From: Scatophagus argus
Lineage: Eukaryota; Chordata; Actinopteri; Scatophagidae
Direction: 5' to 3'
Assembly (NCBI RefSeq): GCF_020382885.2
Contig: NC_058510.1
Location: 168,501-232,500 of the forward strand
DNA: 64,000 nt
Shown: in pieces, positions 40,139 through 50,563 of the stretch
How the letters are laid out: each line of letters opens with the position of its first letter
Numbering within the stretch: the stretch's first letter is position 1
Notes under the pieces: generated by a model
Told to the model about the DNA's origin: nothing
The model's database searches: none
Seen by the model: the letters and a program-made list of their open reading frames with translations, nothing else
Made by a program: the position numbers and the translations under genes

Positions 40139-42842
40139 TGTTGCGGTAAGCATCCTACGTCACTTCCTGTTGCCGTGCGTTACGGGTTAGTACCAGCTCC
40201 GTACTGCTCTTTAATTTAACCTCACTTAAGTTGTTCTACTGTCCACAACAGCTAGTAATTTCACATTGTTACTTTAAACGCCTGTTCAAGTCAAACATTT
40301 ATTCACTCGCTTTAGCGATTTTCACGCTAATCTTGTAATCATTTAGCGTTCGTTAAACTCCGCTAAGCTAGCTTAGCCTGTTCATTAGCGATGGCTGCTC
40401 TGTTCGCCTCAGCCTCTCCTGCTCTCTCCTGCTTGGTGTGTCACATGTTCAGCTGTTCCTCTGCCTCCTTTAGTGAAAGTGGTAAATGTAATAAATGTAG
40501 TTTACTTGTAGCGCTGGAGGCGAGGCTTAGTGGATTAGAAACGCGGCTCCGCACCATGGAAACAAAGTCTTTAGCTACTGTAGTTAGCCTGCCCGCATTA
40601 GCCGGTGCAGACCGATAGCTTCCGAGCAGCCGGGAAACCAGGGAGGCTGGGTGACTGTACGGAGGAAGCATAGTCCTAAGCACAAGCCCACGGTTCACCC
40701 CCAACCTCTTCATGTTTCCAACAAGTTCCCCCCACTCAGAGAAACCATCTCTGGTGATTGGCAGCTCTGTAGTCAGAAACGTGAAGTTAGCGACACCAGC
40801 GACCACAGTCAAATGCGTTCCTGGGCCCTGAGCGGGCGACGTTGAATCTTATCTAAAACTGCTGGCTCAGGATAAGCGTAAACACGGTAAAATAGTAATA
40901 CATGTCGGCGGTAATGACACCCGCCTGCGCCAGTCGGAGGTCACTAAAATTAATGTGGAATCAGTGTGTACATTTACCAAAACTATGTTGGACTCCGTAG
41001 TTTTCTCTGGACCCCTACCCGATCTGACCAGTGATGACATGTTATCAATGTTATCAATCAATCGCTGGCTGTCGAGGTGGTGTCCAGCAAACGATGTGGG
41101 CTTTGTATATAATTGGCAGACCTTTTGGGGGAAGACCTGGTCTCGTTAGGAGAGACGACATTCATCCCGCTTTGGATGGAGCAGCTCTCATATCGGGAAA
41201 TCTGACTCCCTGACAACCCAGAGTTGAGACCAGGAGGCAGAGCTGCAGTCCTACGCGCCTCTCTGCACTCCCATTGGATTAGATTAGATTCAGCTTTATT
41301 GTCATTACACACAGGTACATGGCAATGAAATCCATTAGCACAGTTGCCCACCCAAAATCCCAGAAAACTGTCTGTCCCCAGACCACCTAAATGAATTAAA
41401 TCAAATACAAAAAGAGCAGTCATACACAATAATCTTATAAAGATAAACACCATCACCTCCACAGCTACAACAAATAGGAGAATTAAATGGAAACTGTTAA
41501 ACGTTAGATCTCTGACATCTAAAGCTGTACTAGTAAATGAATTAATATTAGATTATAGATTTATTCTGTCTAACTGAAACCTGGCTTCGGCCAGAAGAAC
41601 ATGTCAGCTTAAATGAATCCACCCCCTCCAGTCATTAATACCATATTAATACTACCAGCTGAGGAGGTGGAGTTGCAGCCATTTTGGACCACAGCCTATC
41701 ATTCAATCCAAAGCCCAAAGTCAACTACCATTCATTTGAAAGCCTCATTCTTAGTCTCTCACACCCTACCTGGAAAACAGTGAACAGTTCTTATTGCTGT
41801 AGTGTACCGCACTCCTGGCCCGTACTCTGAATTTCTACTGGAATTTCGATAGAAATTTTTCGATAGAGTTCCTATCGAGTCTTGTCCTTAAAACTAATAA
41901 AGTAATTATTATGGACGATTTCAACATCCACGTGGACGATGGTAATGATAGCCTTTGTGCAGCATTTATCTCTCTGTTAGATTCAATTGGCTTCTGTCAG
42001 TGTGTACATAAACCCACTCACTGCTTCAGTCACACTCTTGACCTTGTTCTGACATATGGCATTGAAGTAGAACATTTAACAGCCTTTGAACAAAATCCTC
42101 TTTTATCTGACCATTGCTTAATAACTTTAGAGTTTATAGTACTTGACTACCACCAAGAAAAAACTCCTGTCTGATGGTGCTGTGGCTAAATTTAAGGACG
42201 CGATTCTGTTGTCATTTACTTAGTATCGTGTCCCGGTACTGCTGAACATTACAACACTAAGCAAAAGTCTTATGCCAATTGTAGTCCCTCTCAAGTTGAC
42301 CATTTTGTGGACAGTGCTGCAAGCTCACTAATGTTAACACTTGACTCTGTTGCCCCGTTAAAAAAGAAACACAGAAAGCAAAAGAGACTAGCACCCTGGT
42401 ATAATACTGAGGTTCGCAAATTAAAGTAATATGTGCAAAAACTTGTCAAACTTATCGAATCTCGCTCAATCTGGCAAGACAGTCTTAGATTACATAGGAA
42501 GGCCCTACAGACTGCCAGAGCAGCCTGTTCCTCCAAATTAATTGAGGATAACAAGCATAACCCCAGGTTTGTGTTCAGCTCTGTAGCCAGGCTGACAGAG
42601 AGCCATAGTGCTATTGAGCCTTGTATCCCTGTGACCCTCAGCAGCAATGACTTCATAACCTTTTTTAATGACATTTTAACGGCGTTAGTCAAAGTCACAA
42701 ATGACCTTCTACTGGCATCAGACGAGGGACTTATCTCTGTCTTTGTAGTGTTAGACCTTAGTGCTGCATTTGACACCATTGACCATTCCATCTTATTGCA
42801 CACATTGGAGCACCCAATTGGCATTAAAGAAACTGCATTAAT
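40139..42842 (+). pseudogene. Decayed L2 LINE copy, plus strand, 3'-truncated
   Basis: It aligns with the intact L2 at 49786-54795 from the 5' UTR on. ORF1 starts at 40391 but meets a stop after 75 codons and is frameshifted later, though the esterase blocks are visible ([16 protein letters not shown] near 40897). ORF2 has endonuclease pieces ([14 protein letters not shown] at 41911, with Asp for the usual Gly; [12 protein letters not shown]). A deletion removes DNA in front of the RT core (near 42674). The copy ends abruptly after IGIKETAL at 42842. Confidence 0.88.
41273..41340 (-). mobile_element. Very short LINE 3'-tail insertion nested in the L2 copy
   Basis: Comparison with the intact L2 shows about 60-65 extra bases between ORF1 and ORF2. 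They begin GATTAGATTAGATT and continue with CAGCTTTATTGTCATTACAC, a LINE 3' end. It is a dead-on-arrival insertion. Confidence 0.7.
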
Positions 42843-42969
42843 CCTCTGGAGTCATGTGCATAATTGCCCGTTTTTTACTAGTTTTGATTTTACCTTTATA
42901 TTTCAGCTTAAAAATGGTTTACCTTGCCTTGTTTGGTATCACAAGGAAATTCAATCGAATGCAACTGGA

Positions 42970-43550
42970 TTTAGTTATTTGTCTTTGAAGACGTTTCACC
43001 TCTCATCCAAGAGGCTTCATCAGTTCATGCTCGCTTGATTAGGCTGGGACTAGTCCAACTAGCTGGTGTGCACAACTAGCACAGGTATTTATACCTGGGT
43101 CTCCACACCATTAGATAACAACTGGCTAATGGCTGTGAGAATGTTAATGAGTTCGGGTTAACGACCTATTGTTGTTATGGCTTTCGTGTGAATTGGGGTG
43201 AAACTTCCTTGGTAAGGATGGGAGGACAGCATTGTAAGTGCAGGAGAGATGATGTCTAAGTCCACCACCTCTGTTAAGTGAAGGTTTTTCCAACTTAACA
43301 TAGATGGCTCCCTCGGCCCCTCTTTTGTACCACCTGTCCTCTCTGTCAAGAATGTGGACATTGTTCTCATCAAAGGAATGTCCCTTTTCCTTAAGATGTA
43401 GGTGGACAGAGCAATATCATATACGCAGTCCAGTGCAGTGAAGAATTCTCTGATCTTTACATTGGTGAAACAAAACAACCACTCCACAGAAGAATGGCAC
43501 AACACAGGAGAGCCACCTCCACAGGACAAGACTCAGCAATCCACCTAATA
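42970..43550 (-). mobile_element. Penelope-like element fragment with inverted 5' part (GIY-YIG endonuclease)
   Basis: The minus strand from about 43412 down encodes HLHLKEKGHSFDENNVHILD, EDRWYKRGAEGAIYVKLEKP, SLNRGGGLRHHLSCTYNAVL, the C-terminal half of a Penelope-type GIY-YIG endonuclease, then the 3' region with GATGAGAGGTGAAACGTCTT. The plus strand from about 43415 to 43549 encodes the matching N-terminal half: FSDLYIGETKQPLHRRMAQH then RRATSTGQDSAIHL. The two halves meet head to head at about 43412. Confidence 0.82.
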
Positions 43551-43974
43551 TGACCTGGAAAAGTGGGGAAAAAAGTTAGATTTTTTACAGTGAAAACCAC
43601 AAACATGTTTAACAAACCATTTTTATAACTTAAAATATATAAATTGTAAATTTTAAAAACTTATGTACAGATTTAGCAAACAATTATTAGTTATTTACTA
43701 CTATTTACTATTTACCTTAAAATGCGGTAAATGCCTCAGGCGTTGTTTTTTGTAGAGCTATTTACAACTATACAACACAATCACACTTCACTAGACACTA
43801 ACTATACGCTCCAAACACGCTAAATGTCACAAATCTCTCAAATCTCAAAACGTGACATCGCCATCGCAATCTCTCGTTTGCTGCCTACTTGCTGCCGCAA
43901 CTTTTCCATAGCAATAAAATGCCATGTGTTGCCAGTCACACATTCTGATTGGTTAATGTGGTGTATATTTTCAC
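43551..43974. other. AT-rich spacer
   Basis: No gene. The sequence is AT-rich, with a CGCCATCGCAATCTCTCG patch near 43858. Confidence 0.4.
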
Positions 43975-44325
43975 CAATGGAAGAAGAAGAATCAACTTTA
44001 CTGGCAGTATATATATTTTTACATACACATACTGAATTTAACTTCTGCATTTGACCCATCCTTAGTTGAACACACACATGCAACACCCAGCAAATTACAT
44101 GCAGTGAAACACACACAGGAGTAGTGGGCATATTGAGGGGTTAAGTGCCTTGCTCAAGGGCACATCAGCCGGCTAATGAAGGGGGGGGGTGCATTTTTTT
44201 CGCGTTAATCACTCCACCACACCCAAATTTCTCCTGCCCATCCAGTGGGGGATGTGGGGGAATCGAACCGGTGACCCTCCGATCACAAGCCGCTTCTCCA
44301 ACCTCTAGGCCACGGCTGCCCCCCA
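43975..44325 (-). mobile_element. tRNA-derived SINE
   Basis: On the minus strand the head reads GGCAGCCGTGGCCTAGAGG (A-box side) and GGTCACCGGTTCGATTCCCC (B-box), resembling a class II tRNA such as tRNA-Ser. A body with CTTGAGCAAGGCACTTAACC follows and the copy ends in an AT-rich tail near 43975. It is related to the 22256-22474 copy. Confidence 0.75.
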
Positions 44326-44509
44326 ATAGGAAAGAGGGTGTCATGTTTCCTTACAATGAGCCGGTGTTTACTGCGTCTTCTTGCATACAACTCGCACCAA
44401 ACACGCAGCAAACGTGGCGACAATGTTCAGGAAAAAACATCGCATGTGTTATTTATCATAACACGGGTTTCACTTGACATATCAACAAAATGATTCTGAT
44501 CCTCTCAGA

Positions 44510-45580
44510 CTGACTGAAGATGAGCGATGTGGTACAAAAGGAGGACAGATCGAAGTCTCCAGGATCCAGTTCTTTGTCTGTGAAGAGTGAGTGGTCCAAA
44601 GGAGAACTTCCAGGCTTTAGTGATGAATCTACAGGCACAAAGTAATGATCCCACTGAGTTCACCTGATCAAATCTGAGCCTCATAAATGAATGTGTTTGA
44701 ATCACAGCTCTTTGCTGCTGAGTTTAGAGTTATGATGGTTGTCGCTGTCACCGTATCAACCAGAAAAACGACAATGAGGGAAATGACACACAAGCTGATT
44801 TTACTAAATTCACTGCATGAACATCAACTTCTACTTCTGATGAGTTGTTATGAGAAGATAAATGGGTGATATCGCGGGTATATGTGTGGCAGTTACTGAT
44901 GCATGGCCTCCAGGAGGCTGTGGTGTTCAAGGTGGAGGACGAGGAGCAATTACGTCAGGACTTTTCACTCTCTGACCCTCTCAGAACCCTCTCAGGTCCA
45001 TGGTCTTCTCACCTTTGAGGTGTGAGCAGATCTTTCTGTCTGGTCCTGCCCACCTGAACACCACAGGCTGCTGTTAAATGTCACAGTCTGAAACAATAAT
45101 ATCTCTGTGTTTTCAGAGCTCAGCACCTCAGATTAGAGTCTCCAGGATCCTGTTCTCTGTCTGGGAGGAGTGATTGGTCCAGAGGAAATCCTCCAGACTT
45201 CAGCAATGAGCCTGGACCCTCAGACACAAAGTGAGACACAGTTTAAATAATTTCTGCTAGTAGTAGTTGGGTGGGAGGAGTTACTTTGAGACACCTCTGG
45301 AAGTCCAATTCAATTTTTCAAGTCACCTGCGGCTTCTAAGGGCCTGTTCTGCACTTAATCTTTAGTCTCATAGTCTGTCACATCTTCTGCTAACAGTAAT
45401 TCACTTTTCAATCTTGGAAACTATTGGTCTTTAATCAAAATGATGACACATTTTAAACATTTATTTTACATATCAAAGTCTCTGTCTGTCAGTCTGTGAA
45501 GAGATGACTGTTCCAAAGACTCCCCTCCATCCTGCAGTAATGAACCTGGACCCTCAGAACCAAAGTAGGAGACTGTTCGT
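44510..45580 (+). pseudogene. NLRC3-like N-terminal exon fragments (three)
   Basis: Three short plus-strand segments resemble the first exons of fish-specific NLR-C (NLRC3-like) receptors. 44521-44645 starts MSDVVQKEDRSKSPGSSS and contains WSKGELPGFSDES. 45125-45232 contains RLESPGSCSLSGRSDWSRGN and PPDFSNEPGPSDTK. 45478-45575 carries a frameshifted version ending NEPGPSEPK. No NACHT domain follows. They look like repeated exons left after the gene decayed or was scrambled by repeats. Confidence 0.6.
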
Positions 45581-45629
45581 GACTCTAAGTTGTGACTCAG
45601 TGGGGAGGAAAATGGAAAATGTTGTACTG

Positions 45630-45730
45630 TTAGAATTAGAATTAGAATTCCTTTATTGTCACTGCACAGCTGTAAAATGAAAATCAAATGCAAGTCCTTG
45701 TGGTAAGGGGAATAAGGTGCAGATAAGGTG
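45630..45730 (-). mobile_element. LINE 3' tail with TTAGAA repeats
   Basis: GTTAGAATTAGAATTAGAAT is followed by TCCTTTATTGTCACTGCACA, a 5'-truncated LINE end lying within the NLR debris. Confidence 0.6.
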
Positions 45731-46269
45731 CAAGATAAAAGACATGATAAAAACAACACACCTCAAACAAGTCAACATATATAACATATATAAGCAGCAA
45801 GAACAGATAAGTAGCAAGAACAAAACATATAAACTGAAATGTCTTGCACATTCCCAAATGTTGATTAAGTTCAGTTCCTCTGTGGCACTTAATAAAAACT
45901 GTTCAGGAGTCTGGAGGTTTGGGCCTTAATGGATGGATGGAAGTAGGAAATCTACTTTACGCATAGTCAACAAGCTTGCTGATGTTTGCTGTGGTCCACT
46001 CTTTAGAGGTACTCATATGTCTTTAACTGTTGCGCACCATCCAAATCAAAATCTGAAAGAATTAATTTCATACAAATCTGTTATTGTTTTTTTAAAGTAG
46101 GAACATAAGGAAAGGTGTTTTGTTAAAAAAAAAATTCCTCAGTATATCCTGTATGTTCCATTTTTCTCATGGTGTCCAGATGGTGGTGGGAAGATTGTTC
46201 AGACTTTTGTTAAATTCATTTGTTTATTTTTATTTTTTAAACTGCAACTTCTCTGATGAAAATGCTTTC

Positions 46270-48510
46270 TTTTTAATGACAGTCTTGCTAATTGTGGACT
46301 GACTGGGATCAACTGCAGCTCTCTGGTCTCAGCTCTGAAGTCCAACCCATCCTATCTGAGAAACCTGGGCCTGAGCAGAAACAAGAATCAGAAGAACTTG
46401 CACGATTCACTAGTTAAGCTACTGACTGCTGGACTGGAAACTCGCAGGTCAGATACCATTTAATTAGCTCTTTGATGATCTGCAGAGTGGCTTAACTTTT
46501 GCTGCTACGCATTATTATGTGTCAAAACACTGTACTGACCATTTGCAAGCACACATTCCAGGCATATTGGCTGTTAATGTGAACACCTTGTATATACTTC
46601 TGATCATTGTGCTGAAAATTAAAAGTCCTCGTTATAAGTTCTTAGAGCTGTAGAGTCCTGTCTAATTACAAGCTTGATGGTGTCTTATGAACCCTCAAAT
46701 TTGCAAATGTGTTACTTCAGCAGGATGTCTGGATTGTATTTTAGTTCCTCCAAAGGTTTCATCAAATCAAAACATCCCCAAAAATGTCCTAGCAGCATTG
46801 CCTGCTGCTGGAGCTCTATTGTTTTTGTTTACAGTATTGTATCTGCAAGATTATTTGTCTCCATCCTTTGTCTTGTTTACATAAAGAATCAGTGTTTGGA
46901 CTGGTATTCAGATCAGTCAAACAAGGAGTCCACAGTCAGTCACCGTGGAAATAAGATAAGATAAGATGAACTTTATTGATTTACAAGTAAACACAGTACA
47001 CTATACAGCTATATACGAGTCCTCATAAGGGAGGAAAGAGGACTCGACTGTTGAGCTGTACAGTCTAACAGCAGTGGGAATGAAGGAGCTGCTGTAGCTC
47101 CTTCCTACACTGAGGGTGTAGCAGTCTGCCGCTGAAGGAGCTGCTCAGAGCCTCCACTGTCTGATGCAGAGGGTGAGAGGTGTTGTCCATGATGGATGTC
47201 AGCTTGGCTAACGTCCTCCTCTCACCCACCTCCTCCACAGAGTCCAGTGGGCAGCCCAGGACTTGTGCCACAGACCACCACCTCAGACACGTAGTTACGT
47301 AGTCTCACATACTGTGGCCTGTTGGTGAGGTAGTCGATGATTCAAGCAGCCAAATGTCCGTCCACTCCTGCTCTCTCCAGCTTCCCTCTCAGCAGCACTG
47401 GTTGAATTGTATTAAATGTGCTTGAGAAGTAAAAAAACATGATTCTCCCAGAGCTTCTGGCACTCTCCAGGTGAGTCCACATCCGGTGCAGGAGGTAGAT
47501 GACAGCATCATCCACCCCGATGTTTGGCCTGTAGGCAAACTGCAGCGTGTCCAATGCTGTACTCACCACAGAGCGAAGGTGGCTGAGGATGAGCCTCTCC
47601 GTGGTTTTCATCAGGTGGGAGGTCAAAGCGACAGGCCTGTAGTGGTTTGGCTCCTTGGGGTGTGCAGTGGGTCCCTTGGGATGTAACAAGGCCGAATGCC
47701 AACAGCAAGTAACTCGATGTCTTTAGTGCAGACTTGTTCCTCAACAGAGACGTGTCCCAGGTTGCACCATCTCTCGTTAATAAATGAATGAAGTCGTTAG
47801 ACCCATCTCATAACACTTCTAACACAAGAGAAAAACCTAACACTTGGTGATAGAATACACATTTAAATTGGATCACATAAGTGTATGATTTGATTTTGTG
47901 TCATTTTTATTCAGGTTGAGTGATTGCAGTCTGTCAGAGATCAGCTGTGCTTCTCTGGCCTCAGCTCTGAAGTCCAACCCCTCACATCTCAGAGAGTTGG
48001 AGCTGAGTGGAAAGGAGTGAAGCTGCTGTCTGCTGGTTTGGAGAGTCCGAATTGTCGACTGGAAACTTTAAAGTCAGTTTACAACTTTTACTTCTTGTAG
48101 ATTGTACATCTTCATGAGAAAATCTTTGCTTATTCAGCTTTCAGTACAGGATGTCTTACAACTGGTAACCGCTATTTCTCAGTGCAGAGAGATCTACTGA
48201 TAGGTCGTAGTAGTAGTAGTTCAAGTCGTGGCTAAACACCAGAGGCTACCAGGTCTTTACTGCCAGAGGAAGCAGAAAATAGAAATGTGTGTAATAGGGA
48301 CTCCTGATAGAATCATGACTATTTTGTAATTACAGACTTAATCACTGTGAACTACCAGACAGCTGCTGTTCATCTCTGGCCTCAGCTCTGAAATCGACCC
48401 CCATCCATCTGAGAGAGCCGGATTTGAACTATAATAAGCGTGATTCAGGAGTGAAGCTGCTGTCCAGTCTTGTGGAGAGTCTACAATGTTCACTGTAGTT
48501 TCTGAGGTCA
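46270..48510 (+). pseudogene. NLRC3-like leucine-rich-repeat exon fragments (three)
   Basis: Three LRR-type exons occur on the plus strand. At 46280-46447: [20 protein letters not shown] then YLRNLGLSRNKNQ. At 47914-48074: [20 protein letters not shown] then [11 protein letters not shown] and a stop, with the next part frameshifted. At 48336-48496: [20 protein letters not shown] ending in a stop. Each matches the about 29-residue ribonuclease-inhibitor-type LRR pairs of fish NLR-C proteins. Stops, a frameshift and an inserted LINE make this a pseudogene. Confidence 0.75.
46950..47745 (-). pseudogene. 5'-truncated Rex1/CR1-like RT fragment
   Basis: The minus strand encodes RT pieces HYRPVALTSHLMKTTERLIL, LQFAYRPNIGVDDAVIYLLH and IMFFYFSSTFNTIQP (motif A region, with Asp replaced by Tyr and Thr for Ala), then C-terminal pieces. 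The 3' end is AATAAAGTTCATCTTATC next to a GATAA run at 46955-46970. It sits between NLR LRR exons. Confidence 0.8.
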
Positions 48511-49461
48511 GTAGAGGTTGCATCAGCGTTTTTTGGTCTATGTTATGAGGTTGTTGTGACCCTTTCTCTGAGTTCATTGTGAGGGGGCTGTTATTGTGTT
48601 CATCCCAATAGGTCAAAATAAACCTGGCCTGTGAAGACAGAAGAAATAATTTATTCTGGAAATATAAGTTTGCATTGCAGGCCTTAATGCTCAGCTCAGA
48701 TCCAACGTTTTTGTTTACAGATTTTTTTTTGATGTGACAGACATCAGATTCTAGTGTGAACATCTACACTGAACTCAATATAGTCTTATCAGTTCAGACA
48801 TTGAATGTCTTGTCCTTTTTTATTGTTTTTCAGATAAGTCAAAAAGGATTTACAAGTTACTGCCTCCTGTTTTTATTTATGTTGTACGCAACTTTGTGGG
48901 ATCTAGATTGTATTTTTATGACATCATTAGACTGTTTTGTTTTAGACTAGACGGTTTGGCTTGTAAAACACCTTTACGGTGTTTGTTTAGTCCAGCCAAC
49001 AGTCGAAAGCTCAACTTTATTGCCAACACATTCAGATGACTAAAAGGAAAATTAGCCAGTAGAAAAACTCTGATGACTGCTAGAACACATCACAGAGCCC
49101 AAACGGACATTTATCCCCACAGCCTGTTTTGTACTCTCTGTAGTTGTTTTGTGTTTGTAGCATGTTTTTGTTGCGGTTGAAATATTGTCTGCTCTCTGGA
49201 GCCAGCACGAAAAGCTAAGAAAAGTAATATTTTGAAAATACTACTCTTATTTATTACTAGCTTCTGTCTAGCTGCATTTTAACAATATAAGATGATGGAA
49301 AGTTTGTCAGTCTGGGATGATTTAAGTGTTCAGCAGCTGACATGTTGGGACTTGAGCTGGTTGTTTGTTTGTTTGTTTAACAGCAACATACACCACGGCT
49401 ACTCCGTCCAATGTTAACCAACAGCCACCACAGACAATAAGAAGACAAAAACAGAACAACC
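48511..49461. other. Gene-free spacer
   Basis: AT-rich DNA with no supported gene, RNA or mobile element. Confidence 0.4.
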
Positions 49462-49620
49462 AGGCAGTGATGTGCATGTTTTCGGGATTGTGGGAGAAAG
49501 TTGGAGAACCTGGAGAAAACCCACGCAGGGAGAACATGCAAACTCCACACAGAAGGACCCAGACCCGGATTCTAAACCTGGAACCCTCTTGCTGTGAGGC
49601 GACAGAGCAAACCACTGCTA
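49462..49620 (-). mobile_element. SINE-like repeat, family A, partial copy
   Basis: Retains the middle and head of family A (GTGCATGTTTTCGGGATTGT, AACCCACGCAGGGAGAACAT). The distal part is missing. Confidence 0.7.
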
Positions 49621-50032
49621 AAGAGTTCTGCACTCTGCTTGGACAACCTTTTGTCAGTGCAATCAGGTGACAGTAAGAGATCAGCTGATCTTCACAGCAA
49701 TGGAGTTCCCAGCATGTTTCATCATCTCTGTGCTGTGAGGTGAGTGATGTGTTCAAACCAGGGTGGCAGATTTGTTGGCGCTGATGAATTCAATTCAATT
49801 CAATTCAGTTTATTTATATAGCGCCAATTCACAACAAAAGTTATCTCATGACACTTTCCAATTAGAGCAGGTCTAGACCAAACTCTTTAATTAAATTGTA
49901 AAATAGAGAGAGCCCAACATTCCCCCTTGAGCAAGCACTTGGCGACAGTGGCGAGGAAAAACTGCCTTTTAGAAGGCAGAAACCTCGGAGCAGACCCCGG
50001 CTCAAGATGGGCGGCCATCTGCCTTGACCGGT

Positions 50033-50038
<6 letters not shown>

Positions 50039-50071
<33 letters not shown>
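50039..50071. repeat. (GA)n microsatellite in the L2 3' UTR
   Basis: A run of about 16 GA units inside the L2 3' UTR. The deleted L2 copy at 19397 has lost it. Confidence 0.85.
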
Positions 50072-50072
<1 letters not shown>

Positions 50073-50563
50073 AGGAGAGCGACAGAGAGAGCAAGGGAGA
50101 GAGGCAGAGGGGGTGGGGCGTGAGAGAAGGAGCACACAAGCAGAGATGCATAGCAGCAGTAATAATACCAGAAGTATCGAAATGTAGATAATGATAATGA
50201 CAATGAAGTATACAGAAGGTATTATGGTGATTTTGATAACAATGGTAGTGACAAAAATGGTAGTAGCTGTACTGAGTCTTAACAGATTTAAATCAGATTA
50301 TGACTAAACAGTAGTAATCGCAGTAGGTTTTGAGCAGGACGACAGCAGGACCGCAGCAGGAGGTCCAGTCATGATCGATAGGAATCTGCGGGACAAGAAA
50401 GCACAGGGACTCCAGGGAAGAAGTTGAGTTAGTAATATGCATTAATGGGACATGAATGTGTGCAGAAGGAGAGGGAGAGGAAGAAAGAGCTCAGTGCGTC
50501 ATGGGAGGGCCCCCGGCAGTCTAAGCCTATAGCAGCATAACTAGGGGCCGGCCTAGGCCAGCC

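Noticed and set aside
41911..42174. A separate small gene encoding an 87-residue protein
   Set aside because: It is the endonuclease fragment of the decayed L2, as shown by alignment with the intact copy.
44250..44325. A tRNA-Ser-like gene
   Set aside because: Same reasoning: B-box and partial arms are present but it runs into a shared SINE body.
47471..47689. Overlapping frames on both strands as possible antisense genes
   Set aside because: The minus strand is a recognisable RT remnant and the plus frame is its shadow.
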